This document shows, one piece after another, positions 8,120 to 15,899 of a stretch of 64,000 nucleotides of DNA. Origin of the DNA: Pseudomonas marincola (GTDB lineage: Bacteria; Pseudomonadota; Gammaproteobacteria; Pseudomonadales; Pseudomonadaceae); assembly GCF_900116605.1 (NCBI RefSeq), contig NZ_FPBC01000013.1, forward strand, positions 62,001 to 126,000, read 5' to 3'. Every line of letters begins with the position of its first letter. The first letter of the stretch is position 1. The position numbers and the translations under genes were made by a program. The notes below the pieces were generated by a model. That model ran no database searches. It saw nothing but the letters and a program-made list of their open reading frames with translations, and had not been told where the DNA came from.

Positions 8120-8752
8120 ATGCTCGGACCTGAACGAATTACCCTGGCCATGACTGGCGCCTCTGGCGCGCAATATGGTCTGCGTCTGCTCGATTGCCTG
8201 GTGCAGGAAGACCGTGAGGTACATTTTCTGATCTCCAAGGCCGCGCAGTTGGTTCTGGCGACTGAAACAGATGTGTGCCTGCCTGCCAAGCCGCAGGCCA
8301 TTCAGCAGTTTTTGAGCGAATACACCGGGGCCGCGCCGGGGCAAATCCGGGTGTACGGCAAAGAGGACTGGATGGCGCCCGTCGCGTCCGGTTCTGGTTC
8401 GCCGAGTGCGATGGTGGTGGTGCCTTGTTCGACCGGCACCTTGTCGGCCATTGCAACGGGCGCCTGCAATAACCTGATTGAGCGCGCCGCAGACGTGACC
8501 CTGAAAGAGCGTCGGCAGTTGATTCTGGTGCCGCGCGAGGCGCCGTTCTCCAGCATTCATCTGGAGAATATGCTCAAGCTGTCGAATATGGGCGCAACCA
8601 TTTTGCCTGCTGCGCCCGGCTTTTATCATCAGCCGCAAACCATTGATGATTTGATCGACTTTGTCGTCGCACGCATTCTCAATTGTCTCGGCGTACCGCA
8701 AGACATGCTGCCACGCTGGGGCGAGCATCATCAGGTATCCGATGAGGGCTAG
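8120..8752 (+). CDS. ubiX: Flavin prenyltransferase UbiX
   Basis: The 210-aa protein begins at once after mpl. UbiX attaches a dimethylallyl group to FMN, making the prenyl-FMN cofactor used by the UbiD decarboxylase in ubiquinone synthesis. Signatures are the N-terminal TLAMTGASGAQYGLRLLD flavoprotein loop, the CSTGTLSAIATGACNNLIERAADV region with the conserved Ser/Thr and Asn, and the LVPREAPFSSIHLENMLKLS motif with Glu and Arg that handle the prenyl phosphate. The family is certain. No ubiD lies in the window. The last bases overlap the next lipoprotein gene. Confidence 0.96.
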   Translation: MLGPERITLAMTGASGAQYGLRLLDCLVQEDREVHFLISKAAQLVLATETDVCLPAKPQAIQQFLSEYTGAAPGQIRVYGKEDWMAPVASGSGSPSAMVVVPCSTGTLSAIATGACNNLIERAADVTLKERRQLILVPREAPFSSIHLENMLKLSNMGATILPAAPGFYHQPQTIDDLIDFVVARILNCLGVPQDMLPRWGEHHQVSDEG

Positions 8753-9053
8753 AGCTGGCCGCTCAGGTATGGCTAAAGTTGTTTTGGCGCTGCTGGTGCT
8801 GCAATTGAGCGGGTGCGCCACGGTGCGCACGCTCGATGCTGCCAAACTCAACGCGCCCGTGGTCTATGCCGGTACTCGACTGGATTGGTATGCCATCAAT
8901 GGCGGCTGCTGCCCGGTAGACCGCTACGGCGCAGAAGCGCCTGAGTATGCAGCGCTGGACCTGCCTGCCAGCGCGTTGCTCGATACCTTGTTGCTGCCGC
9001 TGTCCATCGCCACCGCGTTGGGTGTTGGCCTGAGTGTTACCGGCGGGCTGTAA
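8742..9053 (+). CDS. Small YceK-like lipoprotein
   Basis: A 103-aa protein starting at 8742, which overlaps the end of ubiX by 11 bp. A second possible start at 8769 would leave the signal peptide intact. A short basic stretch and the hydrophobic VVLALLVLQLSGC end in a lipobox whose Cys is the acylation site. The mature part CATVRTLDAAKLNAPVVYAGTRLDW ... ends with a hydrophobic LLDTLLLPLSIATALGVGL helix, the pattern of YceK/YidQ-type lipoproteins of unknown function. It would sit in the outer or inner membrane facing the periplasm. It is probably translated with mpl-ubiX and converges on the gene at 9057. Exact start uncertain. Confidence 0.75.
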   Translation: MRARAGRSGMAKVVLALLVLQLSGCATVRTLDAAKLNAPVVYAGTRLDWYAINGGCCPVDRYGAEAPEYAALDLPASALLDTLLLPLSIATALGVGLSVTGGL

Positions 9054-9056
9054 TGC

Positions 9057-9332
9057 TCACACGGCCATGCTCGGCTCGGTCAGGCTCAGCTCATTGAGAA
9101 ACTGCTCGACCTTGGCCTCCGGCATTTCGCAGGGTTTGAGGGTGGCGTTTGAGCCGACCTGATAGTAATTGAAGCTGATGAAATCTTTGCCGCCGAGTTC
9201 TTCGGCATACACTTTGAAACTCAGCCCGTCGTTGTAAACAATCTTGCTGACGCTGTAAGTGCGCCCGCGAAAGCGTGCTCTGCTGAAACCGGTCGGCAAG
9301 CTAAGAATCTTTGCCAGTAGGTTGCGGTGCAT
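9057..9332 (-). CDS. Conserved hypothetical protein, 91 aa
   Basis: Start at 9332 with a good GAGGCC Shine-Dalgarno about 7 nt before it. The protein MHRNLLAKILSLPTGFSRARFRGRTYSV ... is basic at the start, then KIVYNDGLSFKVYAEELGGKDFISFNYY suggests a small beta-rich fold. No signal peptide, membrane segment or catalytic motif was recognised. Codon use resembles the neighbours. It is probably a Pseudomonas-specific conserved protein; no function is proposed. Only 3 bp separate its stop from the convergent lipoprotein gene. Confidence 0.7.
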   Translation of the reverse strand: MHRNLLAKILSLPTGFSRARFRGRTYSVSKIVYNDGLSFKVYAEELGGKDFISFNYYQVGSNATLKPCEMPEAKVEQFLNELSLTEPSMAV

Positions 9333-9389
9333 GGTGTGGCCTCACTGCGAAAAACTTTGAGGCCTGTAGAGCAACATGGCGGCAAAAAA

Positions 9390-9875
9390 TTACACGGCGG
9401 GTGTTTCAGCAAGTGACTGACAGACATCCACCCAGCGGGCATTTACCAGCTTGGCCATGCGTTCCGGGCAAATGCGCACTGCGCTGTTCACCGAGCCTGC
9501 AGCCGGCAGCACTTCGCTGAATGCACGCAGCGACTCGTCGCAATAAACCACCAATTCATCACTTGCCAAACCGAACGGGCAGACGCCGCCCACCGGATGG
9601 CTGGTCATCTCGACCACGGTATCGGCGTCGAGCATTTTGGCTTTGTTGCCAAAGGCGTGTTTCATTTTGCGATTATCGATGCGGGCGTCGCCGCGAGCGA
9701 CCACCAGAATATTTTGCTCGCCGATTCGAAATGCCAGGGTCTTGGCAATTTGTCCGGGCTCAACGCCATGCGCCTCTGCTGCGAGGGCGACCGTCGCGGT
9801 GCTGGTGTCGAGTTCGATAATGGTGATGTCGGGGGCATTCTCGGCGAGAAAGCTGCGCACGGATTCGAGGCTCAT
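9390..9875 (-). CDS. YbaK/EbsC-family aminoacyl-tRNA deacylase
   Basis: The 161-aa protein is a stand-alone editing domain like that inserted in prolyl-tRNA synthetase; such proteins hydrolyse mischarged Cys- or Ala-tRNA. Seen in the sequence: the early AHGVEPGQIAKTLAFRIGEQNILVVARGDARID segment with the conserved Lys, the NRKMKHAFG motif and the HPVGGVCPFGL motif diagnostic of this family. The protein is cytosolic. It is the most downstream member of a minus-strand group that includes the methyltransferase (65 bp upstream). The preferred tRNA cannot be deduced. Confidence 0.9.
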   Translation of the reverse strand: MSLESVRSFLAENAPDITIIELDTSTATVALAAEAHGVEPGQIAKTLAFRIGEQNILVVARGDARIDNRKMKHAFGNKAKMLDADTVVEMTSHPVGGVCPFGLASDELVVYCDESLRAFSEVLPAAGSVNSAVRICPERMAKLVNARWVDVCQSLAETPAV

Positions 9876-9940
9876 TGCAAGGCTCCATCTGGTTCGCTGG
9901 CCATGCTCAAAGATTGGCGCGTTAGCGTCAACCCTGTGGT

Positions 9941-10552
9941 TTAGTCAGCCCAGCCGGAATACACGTAGGTCATGGCTTTGGGACCTTGGAGGTAGCGCAT
10001 GTCGATCTGGCCGATGGTGAAGCCGCCATCGGCGATCAACTTGGGAATATCGCGGTTGAGGTGGCAGCCACCGGCGAGTGGTTTCCAGATGGGTGTGAGG
10101 CGATTCTGCCAGCGTACAACCTCGGGTTCCGGCGCCAGGCCATGCTCGCAAAACAGCAAACGACCGCCTGGCTTGAGCACCCGACGCATCTCTTTGAGCG
10201 CGGCGACCGAATCTGGAATTGTGCACAGGGTGAAGGTGCAGACGATGCTGTCGAAGCTGGCATCCGGCGCCTGGATCTGGCCCAGTTCGAGGGCAATCAT
10301 TTCAACCGGAATTGTCAGCTTTGCAGCGCGTTCTTTTGCCAGCTTCTGCATGTCGGCAGACGGGTCGACACCGACCACCGCCGTGACGGTTTCGGGGTTG
10401 TAGAAACTCAGGTTTAGTCCGCTACCAATGCCAATTTCCAGCACCCGGCCATGCGCCTGCGGCACGATCAGAGAGCGCATCTTCATGACTTCACCCATGC
10501 CGCAGGCGAAGTCGATCAGGTGCGGCAGAATATAGCGGTCGTAGAGTTTCAT
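9941..10552 (-). CDS. Class I SAM-dependent methyltransferase
   Basis: A 203-aa Rossmann methyltransferase. Motif I is VLEIGIGSGLNLSFY, followed by VVGVDPSADMQK (acidic residue binding the ribose), SFDSIVCTFTLCTIPD (motif IV region) and the post-motif LKEMRRVLKPGGRLLFCEHG. A DIPKLIADGGFTI helix and YLQGPKAMTYVYSG end the protein, as in the UbiE/METTL7-like group. Its substrate is unknown. The ATG overlaps the stop of the upstream gene (ATGA at 10552-10549), which shows translational coupling. Confidence 0.88.
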   Translation of the reverse strand: MKLYDRYILPHLIDFACGMGEVMKMRSLIVPQAHGRVLEIGIGSGLNLSFYNPETVTAVVGVDPSADMQKLAKERAAKLTIPVEMIALELGQIQAPDASFDSIVCTFTLCTIPDSVAALKEMRRVLKPGGRLLFCEHGLAPEPEVVRWQNRLTPIWKPLAGGCHLNRDIPKLIADGGFTIGQIDMRYLQGPKAMTYVYSGWAD

Positions 10553-10899
10553 TCGTCTACAGCGTCATCATCGTCGTCGTCATTGTTGCCACTGATGGCC
10601 GCAAAGCATTTGAGGTGGTGCTCGCCCTCGCCATTGCTGATGGTCCAACTGTCGGTTTGCCCATCGAACTTCGCCGCCGAAATCTGGCTCAACGAGAAGC
10701 TCCAGTGGCGACGATCACGGCCGTCGATGCATTCAAGTGTCAGCAGAGGTTGGTTTTGGCTGTCGCTGGAGGCCGAGCCCGCGCTGACTTGCGCCAGCAG
10801 CTCATTGTCCAGATTGAATTGCCATGCATACAGGCCGTCGATTTCCAGCATGTCTGCCGAGGCGAGTGCTTCAATCAGGCTGTTATGGGTAACGCTCAT
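10549..10899 (-). CDS. Conserved hypothetical protein with poly-Asp tail (DUF5629-like)
   Basis: A 116-aa protein starting at 10899, preceded by GGAGAA 8 nt upstream; the longer frame to 11118 only overlaps the SDR gene. It begins MSVTHNSLIEALASADMLEI, has a central ECIDGRDRRHWSFSLSQISAAKFDG segment and ends in a very acidic GNNDDDDDDAVDE tail. It may belong to the Pseudomonas family DUF5629, but that is from memory and uncertain. The tail is encoded by six GAY codons in tandem (about 10563-10580), a repeat prone to length change. It is coupled to the methyltransferase by a 4-bp overlap. Confidence 0.7.
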   Translation of the reverse strand: MSVTHNSLIEALASADMLEIDGLYAWQFNLDNELLAQVSAGSASSDSQNQPLLTLECIDGRDRRHWSFSLSQISAAKFDGQTDSWTISNGEGEHHLKCFAAISGNNDDDDDDAVDE

Positions 10900-10912
10900 G
10901 AGATTCTCCGGC

Positions 10913-11554
10913 TCAGCGGCCAAGCTTGCGTAGTTGGTCGGACTCGATAATGCGCACACCGGCGTCTTCTTCCAGCGCCAGACGCCACATCGCACGTGCC
11001 AGCACGGTCGCTTCGATCCCGCGATACTTGCCGGGCACCCAGCGCATAACAGGCGCCGCCAGTTGCTCGCCAAGCCGTGCTTCATCACGCGAGCCGAGCA
11101 GCAGCGATGGCCGCGCAATTGTCAGCTGCGGCCAGTTTTGTGCTTTCAGCGACTCTTCAGTTTCACCCTTGACCTTGTTGTAGAACACCGAAGAGTCAGC
11201 ATCGGCGCCCAACGCACTGATTACCAGCAAATGCCTTGCGCCCATCTCGCGTGCCCGTGCGGCGAAAGCAACAATCAGGTCGTGGTCGATAGCGCGGAAC
11301 GCTTGTTGCGAGCCGGCTTGTTTGATGGTGCTGCCAAGGCAGCAGAAGGCGGTGCAAACTTTACCGTCCAGCTGTGGCAGTAAATCGAGCAATTCACCTA
11401 CCGGGTTTTCCAGATGCGGGTGTTCAGCCAGTGGCCTGCGCGTTGGGGCAAGGACGCGCTCAACAGTGGGTTCGTTTAGTAATCGGTCCAGCAGGTGTTC
11501 ACCAGTCAAGCCGGTGGCACCGGCAAGTAAAATATTCTGGGGCGTCAAATACAT
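10913..11554 (-). CDS. NAD(P)-binding SDR-like oxidoreductase (TIP30/HTATIP2-like)
   Basis: A 213-aa atypical short-chain dehydrogenase. The Rossmann loop ILLAGATGLTGEHLL is at residues 8-22; a Ser-rich strand HLLVISALGAD and YNKVKGETEESL carry the conserved Tyr-x-x-x-Lys pair. LTIARPSLLLGSRDE matches the substrate-domain segment of TIP30-type proteins. It is cytosolic and probably a redox or regulatory protein of unknown substrate. It lies 13 bp upstream of the DUF gene, so 11554 to 9390 may form one operon of SDR, DUF, methyltransferase and deacylase. Confidence 0.85.
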   Translation of the reverse strand: MYLTPQNILLAGATGLTGEHLLDRLLNEPTVERVLAPTRRPLAEHPHLENPVGELLDLLPQLDGKVCTAFCCLGSTIKQAGSQQAFRAIDHDLIVAFAARAREMGARHLLVISALGADADSSVFYNKVKGETEESLKAQNWPQLTIARPSLLLGSRDEARLGEQLAAPVMRWVPGKYRGIEATVLARAMWRLALEEDAGVRIIESDQLRKLGR

Positions 11555-11628
11555 GGTCTCGAACTCTCCGTAGATACCATTGAGCTTATCAGGCTGGAGG
11601 AAAACTTCGTCGTTTTAAGTCGCAATGT

Positions 11629-13293
11629 TCAGTGCTTCACAGATTTTGCTGCTGCTTCAGTCGGGGAGTTAAGGGCTCGCTCTGCCTGGATAGCGCGCAT
11701 TTTTTGCCACTGTCGGGTAACCGCTTTTGCCGGCGCAATCTGCGGTTCGGAGGGGTCGAAGTTATCCTCCTTTTCGCGCTGGCTCACTTCGCTTTTGGCC
11801 AGCTCGAACGCACGCTCCAGGTCATCAGTCTGGTTCAGCGCGTTAGCAAACAGGGCGCGGCCAAAGTAGGTGAAGTCGTTATCATCCGAGCAGCCGAATG
11901 ACACGCGATCCTTGCGTGCGGCGGTCATGATCAGGGTCGATTGATCTTGCAAGGGGGTAATGAAACCACCGGAGTAGCAAGCTGAAATAACCACGACCTT
12001 GTTCCGCTGCTTGAGTGGTTTAAGTATTGTCGCCAACTCGTTCGCCGACAAATCACGCAACTCAATGCGCGGCTGTTCAAGGCTCAGGCGATGGCTGCGC
12101 GAGCCGTGGCTGGTCATGTAGATAAACAGCAGATCTTCGGGGCCGCTGCGTTTGGCCAGTGTTTCAACCGCCAGGCGCAGGTTCTCCCGAGTGGCCAGCG
12201 GGCGGTCGGCCAGGTGATCGCGATGATTAACCAGTTCGATCTGACCGCGCGCCGCGAAACGTTGCTTGAGCAAGTCGGTCACATAGTCGGCCTCGCGCAT
12301 GAACACGCTCTGGCTGCCATCTCCCGCCAGCACCAAGGTATACAGTTCGATCGCCGGGGTCGAAGGTGGCACGTTTGCCAGTGCGTTATCGAGCAGTTTG
12401 CCCTGTTTCAGCAAGCCGGTTTCCAGTGGATCGGGCAGGGGCTTGCCGGCTGCATCGCGGACTCGCTGACCATTTTGCCAGTAGCCTTTCTGCTGGCTGC
12501 CGTCTTTTTCGGTCAATGTGCCATTGCCGGCATATTCGCCGTAGCGGAAGCTGCCCTTGTATTGGCGACCGTCGGCCAGATGCAATTCGCCCTGACCGTG
12601 AAATTGCCAGTCCTTGAACTCGCCCGAGTATTCAGCGCCATCTGTGCCTTTGTATCGGCCCAGGCCATTGAGGCTGTTGTCGGTGAATTGCCCGCTCCAG
12701 GTATCGCCCAGCGAATTGCTGAAACGGCCTTGTCCGGCGAACATGCCGTCTTCGAACTGGCCGCTGTAAAGGTCACCTTCGTTGGTTTTAAGGGTGCCCA
12801 AGCCCGTTAACTTGCCGGCCTTGAACGTGCCGGTCAGTTGCGTGCCGTCGACTTCGCTGCGCACGCCCTGACCTTCGGCCAAACCATTGCTGAAATTGCC
12901 AAGGTAGCTGCTGCCGTCAGCCTCTTCGAGTTTGCCCAGCCCGGAATACTGGCCATTGCGAAAACCGCCGGTGTAGATGCTGCCGTCGCGGCGCTCGATG
13001 TGGCCGTTGCCGGAGAATTCGCCTTTCCTGAAAGTACCGGTGTAATGCTCACCATCAGCGCTTTGCCATTCGCCCTGGCCGTCAAACAAACCGTCTTTGA
13101 AGTTTCCCTCGAACCAGTCGCCGTTGCGGTATTCAAGGCGCCCCGAACCTTGCAGCAAGCCATCGACAATTTTGCCGTGGTAGTGGCTGCCGTCAGGTAA
13201 GGTCGCGTCTGGCGGCAACCACGGCGTACCGTTGTCGCAGGCCGCGAGCAGCATCACGAGGCTTAGGGAGGTGCAGCTAACAAGGGCGCGCAT
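11629..13293 (-). CDS. Lipoprotein with MORN repeats and a C13 (caspase/legumain-like) peptidase domain
   Basis: A 554-aa protein. The N-terminal signal peptide ends in the lipobox LLAAC (Cys at about residue 19). Residues about 30-290 hold a series of roughly 11 MORN repeats, each near 23 residues, with the pattern YxGxFxxGxxxGxGxLxxxDG. Residues about 315-510 form a C13-type peptidase domain: the catalytic His is in YMTSHGSRSH and the catalytic Cys in VVISACYSGGF. LVLAGDGSQSVFMREADYVTDLL matches the start of such domains. Cys proteases of this kind cut after Asn/Asp or act in GPI-anchor transfer in eukaryotes; their role in bacteria is unknown. The MORN part probably binds membrane or a partner. 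It would be anchored on the periplasmic side. Both catalytic residues appear intact. It seems to be monocistronic. Confidence 0.88.
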   Translation of the reverse strand: MRALVSCTSLSLVMLLAACDNGTPWLPPDATLPDGSHYHGKIVDGLLQGSGRLEYRNGDWFEGNFKDGLFDGQGEWQSADGEHYTGTFRKGEFSGNGHIERRDGSIYTGGFRNGQYSGLGKLEEADGSSYLGNFSNGLAEGQGVRSEVDGTQLTGTFKAGKLTGLGTLKTNEGDLYSGQFEDGMFAGQGRFSNSLGDTWSGQFTDNSLNGLGRYKGTDGAEYSGEFKDWQFHGQGELHLADGRQYKGSFRYGEYAGNGTLTEKDGSQQKGYWQNGQRVRDAAGKPLPDPLETGLLKQGKLLDNALANVPPSTPAIELYTLVLAGDGSQSVFMREADYVTDLLKQRFAARGQIELVNHRDHLADRPLATRENLRLAVETLAKRSGPEDLLFIYMTSHGSRSHRLSLEQPRIELRDLSANELATILKPLKQRNKVVVISACYSGGFITPLQDQSTLIMTAARKDRVSFGCSDDNDFTYFGRALFANALNQTDDLERAFELAKSEVSQREKEDNFDPSEPQIAPAKAVTRQWQKMRAIQAERALNSPTEAAAKSVKH

Positions 13294-13400
13294 GAATCAG
13301 GTCCGCGAATTGGCAGTTGCCTGAGTATGCCGCATTCGTCGCGGTGTGGCAGAGGGCGGCACTGAAAAAAGCTCAGCGTGCTTTTGCCGCATGTCATTTC

Positions 13401-13430
13401 AGCATTAGGCGCTGGTTGGCGCCTAATGCT
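13401..13430 (-). terminator. Stem-loop after the maoC-like gene
   Basis: Perfect 12-bp stem (AGCATTAGGCGC / GCGCCTAATGCT) with a 6-nt loop, placed 12 bp beyond the minus-strand stop codon. It has no U-run, so it is a weak terminator or a 3'-end stabiliser. Confidence 0.45.
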
Positions 13431-13442
13431 TGAGCGAGTGGC

Positions 13443-13898
13443 TCAGACGAAGCAGAGCGACAGAGGCTCAGCGATATAGGCCGGTTTTTCCTGACCTTCG
13501 ATTTCCAGCACCGCATTGGCCTTGACCAGCCATTGGCCAGGTTTTTTCTCGGTCACTTCGGTCATGGTCACGACCAAGCGCACGTTGGAGTTAACCGGAA
13601 CAGGTTGAATGAAGCGCACGCTGTCCAGGCCGTAATTGACCACCATCTTCAGGCCCTGCGGCAGCACCAGAATGCTTTCCATCAGCACCGGGATCAGTGA
13701 GAGCGTCAGAAAGCCGTGAGCGATGGTGCCGCCAAACGGCGTTTGCTTGGCTTTTTCCGGGTCGACATGGATGAACTGGTGGTCGCCCGTGCAATCCGCA
13801 AATTTATTAATTCGCTCCTGATCGATATTCATCCATTCAGAACGCCCTAATTCTTTACCAACATAGTTGGCCAACTCAGCGACAGGTACTAACGGCAT
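13443..13898 (-). CDS. MaoC-like (R)-specific enoyl-CoA hydratase
   Basis: The 151-aa hot-dog-fold protein carries the hydratase 2 motif: FADCTGDHQFIHVDPEKAK with the catalytic Asp and His, then PFGGTIAHGFLTLSLIP. Length and order of elements fit single-domain (R)-hydratases such as PhaJ or the nodulation-type MaoC proteins, which hydrate trans-2-enoyl-CoA. In Pseudomonas they can link beta-oxidation to polyhydroxyalkanoate precursors, but no pha gene is nearby. The protein is cytosolic. It is divergent from lrgA with about 245 bp between them, in which no other gene was found. Confidence 0.88.
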   Translation of the reverse strand: MPLVPVAELANYVGKELGRSEWMNIDQERINKFADCTGDHQFIHVDPEKAKQTPFGGTIAHGFLTLSLIPVLMESILVLPQGLKMVVNYGLDSVRFIQPVPVNSNVRLVVTMTEVTEKKPGQWLVKANAVLEIEGQEKPAYIAEPLSLCFV

Positions 13899-14143
13899 AG
13901 TCCCTCCATGGGAGACGAGTCTTTTATGGGTGCGGGGCTTAAATCCCTCAGCCCAAGATCATCACGCCAGACTGTGACGGTCAAGCAAGCAATGAGTTGT
14001 TGAATGATCAGGTATAGAGCTTGGCAGCATCGGCCTATAATGGTCAGCACTATGAGCTGCCGATTGCGCATTCAGTGCTGCAATATGCAGCCTGCGCGTC
14101 GGCACTGCAGTGATGCATGTCATCACTTATCTGGAGATGTTTG

Positions 14144-14506
14144 ATGTTGCTACGTGGTTTGTCTTGGCTGGTGCTGTGCCAATTGCTCGGCACGGCGCTG
14201 AATGTTCTGGTGCTGCACATGTTGCCCGGGCCGATCATCGGCATGATGCTGTTGTTCGTGTACCTGCTGCTGCGCGGCGAAGTGGCCGAGCCGCTCAGCG
14301 TGGCCGCCAGCAGCTTGCTCAAGTACTTGCCACTGCTGCTGGTGCCGCCGGCAGTTGGGGTGATGGTTTATGCCGATGCCATTGCTGCGGATTTCTGGGC
14401 GGTGGTCGGTGCGCTGGTGTTATCGCTGGTGCTGTCGATGGTGTTTGCCGGCTGGTTCATGCAGCGGTTGATTGAGCGTCAGCAACGCCAGCGGGGTGAC
14501 GCATGA
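14144..14506 (+). CDS. LrgA/CidA-family holin-like membrane protein
   Basis: A 120-aa protein from the ATG at 14144, which has CTGGAG about 8 nt upstream; starts at 14117 or 14110 lack an SD. Four hydrophobic helices are visible, including LVLCQLLGTALNVLVLHMLPGPIIGMMLLFVYLL, with the conserved PGPIIGM loop of the family. LrgA/CidA proteins form oligomers in the inner membrane, are compared to holins and influence murein hydrolase export, autolysis or small-acid transport. The stop overlaps the lrgB start by 4 bp (ATGA). No LytSR-type regulator is adjacent. Confidence 0.9.
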   Translation: MLLRGLSWLVLCQLLGTALNVLVLHMLPGPIIGMMLLFVYLLLRGEVAEPLSVAASSLLKYLPLLLVPPAVGVMVYADAIAADFWAVVGALVLSLVLSMVFAGWFMQRLIERQQRQRGDA

Positions 14507-15219
14507 CTCTGGACTGGATCGGCGCCTGGGACGCTGTGACTCATCACCCGCTGTTTGGCGCGGGTATTACCTTGGGTGCCTATCAGATTGCCATGGCCGC
14601 TTATGAGAAAACCCGCTGGGTTTTTTTGCAGCCGGTATTGGTGTCGATGCTGTTGCTGATCGCTGTGCTGTTGCTCTGCGGCTTGAGTTACTACGACTAC
14701 AAAGCCAGTGCCGAAGCGCTGACTATCTTCCTTGGCCCGGCGACTGTAGCGCTGGCCATTCCGCTGTACCTGAATCTGCGCCGGATACGCCAGCTGTTCT
14801 GGCCAACAGTTTTGACACTGCTGGTTGGCGGTACGGTTGCGACCGTTCTGGGTATCGGCCTGGCATGGTTGTTCGGCGCTGAAAAAATCATGCTAATGAG
14901 TATGGCGCCCAAATCAGTTACCTCACCGATTGCCATGTTGGTGGCGCATCAGATCGGCGGTACGGCGGCGTTGGCGGCAGTATTTGTGATGCTCACCGGG
15001 GTGGCAGGCGCGATTCTCGGGCCGACGCTGTTGAAGCTATGCCGAGTCAAGCATCAGGCCGCCATGGGCTTGGCGCTGGGGATAACCGCTCACGCTGTAG
15101 GAACTTCGCGCGCCATGCAGGAAAGCGAGGAATGCGGAGCCTTTGCCGCGTTGGCCATGAGCCTGATGGGCATGTTGACTGCGGTACTGCTGCCGCTGGC
15201 CGTGGTTTTCTGGAGTTGA
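14503..15219 (+). CDS. LrgB/CidB-family inner-membrane protein
   Basis: A 238-aa polytopic protein, partner of the LrgA-like protein encoded just upstream with a 4-bp overlap. Typical LrgB features are the N-terminal HPLFGAGITLGAYQIAM, FLGPATVALAIPLYLN, the SMAPKSVTSPIAMLVA segment and ALGITAHAVGTSRAMQ. About six to seven membrane helices are expected. The pair probably acts together in the inner membrane; proposed roles include control of lysis and export of pyruvate or other small metabolites. The sequence gives no hint of its regulation. Confidence 0.93.
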   Translation: MTLDWIGAWDAVTHHPLFGAGITLGAYQIAMAAYEKTRWVFLQPVLVSMLLLIAVLLLCGLSYYDYKASAEALTIFLGPATVALAIPLYLNLRRIRQLFWPTVLTLLVGGTVATVLGIGLAWLFGAEKIMLMSMAPKSVTSPIAMLVAHQIGGTAALAAVFVMLTGVAGAILGPTLLKLCRVKHQAAMGLALGITAHAVGTSRAMQESEECGAFAALAMSLMGMLTAVLLPLAVVFWS

Positions 15220-15288
15220 GCCAGCGTGCCGCGAACCGATTTGCCGTGGAGTCCCTCGGGGCTTCTGTTTTTGCTTAAGGACAGCTAA

Positions 15289-15879
15289 ATGAATTTGCCA
15301 CTGTTTCCGTTGAACACCGTGCTGTTTCCCGGCTGTAAGCTGGATTTGCAGATTTTCGAGGCGCGCTATCTCGACATGATCGGGCGCTGCATGAAGCAAT
15401 CGGCAGGCTTTGGCGTGGTGTGCATCGTCGAAGGCGAAGAAGTGGGCGACGCCGCGCCGCGTTTCTCGGCAATTGGCTGTGAAGCGCTGGTGCGGGACTT
15501 TCAACAGCAGCCCAACGGCTTGCTGGGTATTCGCGTGGAAGGCGGTCGGCGTTTTCGTGTGCAGCATGCCTCGGTATTGCCGGATCAGCTAACTGTGGCC
15601 GATGCCCAATGGCTCGAAGATGAGCCCGATTTGGCGCTTGGTGAGGAGCATGCGGATTTGGCCGCATTGCTCAGCGCCCTGGCTCAGCATCCGCTGGTTG
15701 ACTCGCTCGGCATGGGCGACGAGGCCAGTGGGCAGTCGGACCTGGCCAATCAACTGGGCTATCTGCTGCCGTTGCTGCCCGAGCAGAAACTGCAATTGCT
15801 TGCGCTCGACTCGCCTTCTGAGCGCTTGCTGGTACTGCAGGAAATGATTGATCAGTTACAGGGCGACCTCAACGCTTGA
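15289..15879 (+). CDS. Stand-alone LON substrate-binding-domain protein
   Basis: A 196-aa protein consisting only of the N-terminal domain of Lon proteases (PUA-like). The classic opening LPLFPLNTVLFPGCKLDLQIFEARY is followed by FGVVCIVEGEEVGDAAPRFSAIGC and GLLGIRVEGGRRFRV. There is no AAA+ module and no Ser-Lys protease dyad. Such proteins are conserved in proteobacteria and are of unknown function, possibly adaptor or substrate-binding factors. It lies 69 bp after lrgB and could be part of the same transcript; a hairpin overlaps its end. Confidence 0.9.
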   Translation: MNLPLFPLNTVLFPGCKLDLQIFEARYLDMIGRCMKQSAGFGVVCIVEGEEVGDAAPRFSAIGCEALVRDFQQQPNGLLGIRVEGGRRFRVQHASVLPDQLTVADAQWLEDEPDLALGEEHADLAALLSALAQHPLVDSLGMGDEASGQSDLANQLGYLLPLLPEQKLQLLALDSPSERLLVLQEMIDQLQGDLNA

Positions 15880-15888
15880 GTCGCCCTT
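15860..15888. terminator. Bidirectional hairpin between convergent genes
   Basis: Imperfect 12-bp stem, AGGGCGA ... CTCAA with TTGAG ... TCGCCCT (one bulged C), spans the stop codon of the LON-domain gene and precedes the convergent DedA-PAP2 stop at 15900. The T-tract is weak. Confidence 0.5.
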
Positions 15889-15899
15889 GCTCAGGTTGA

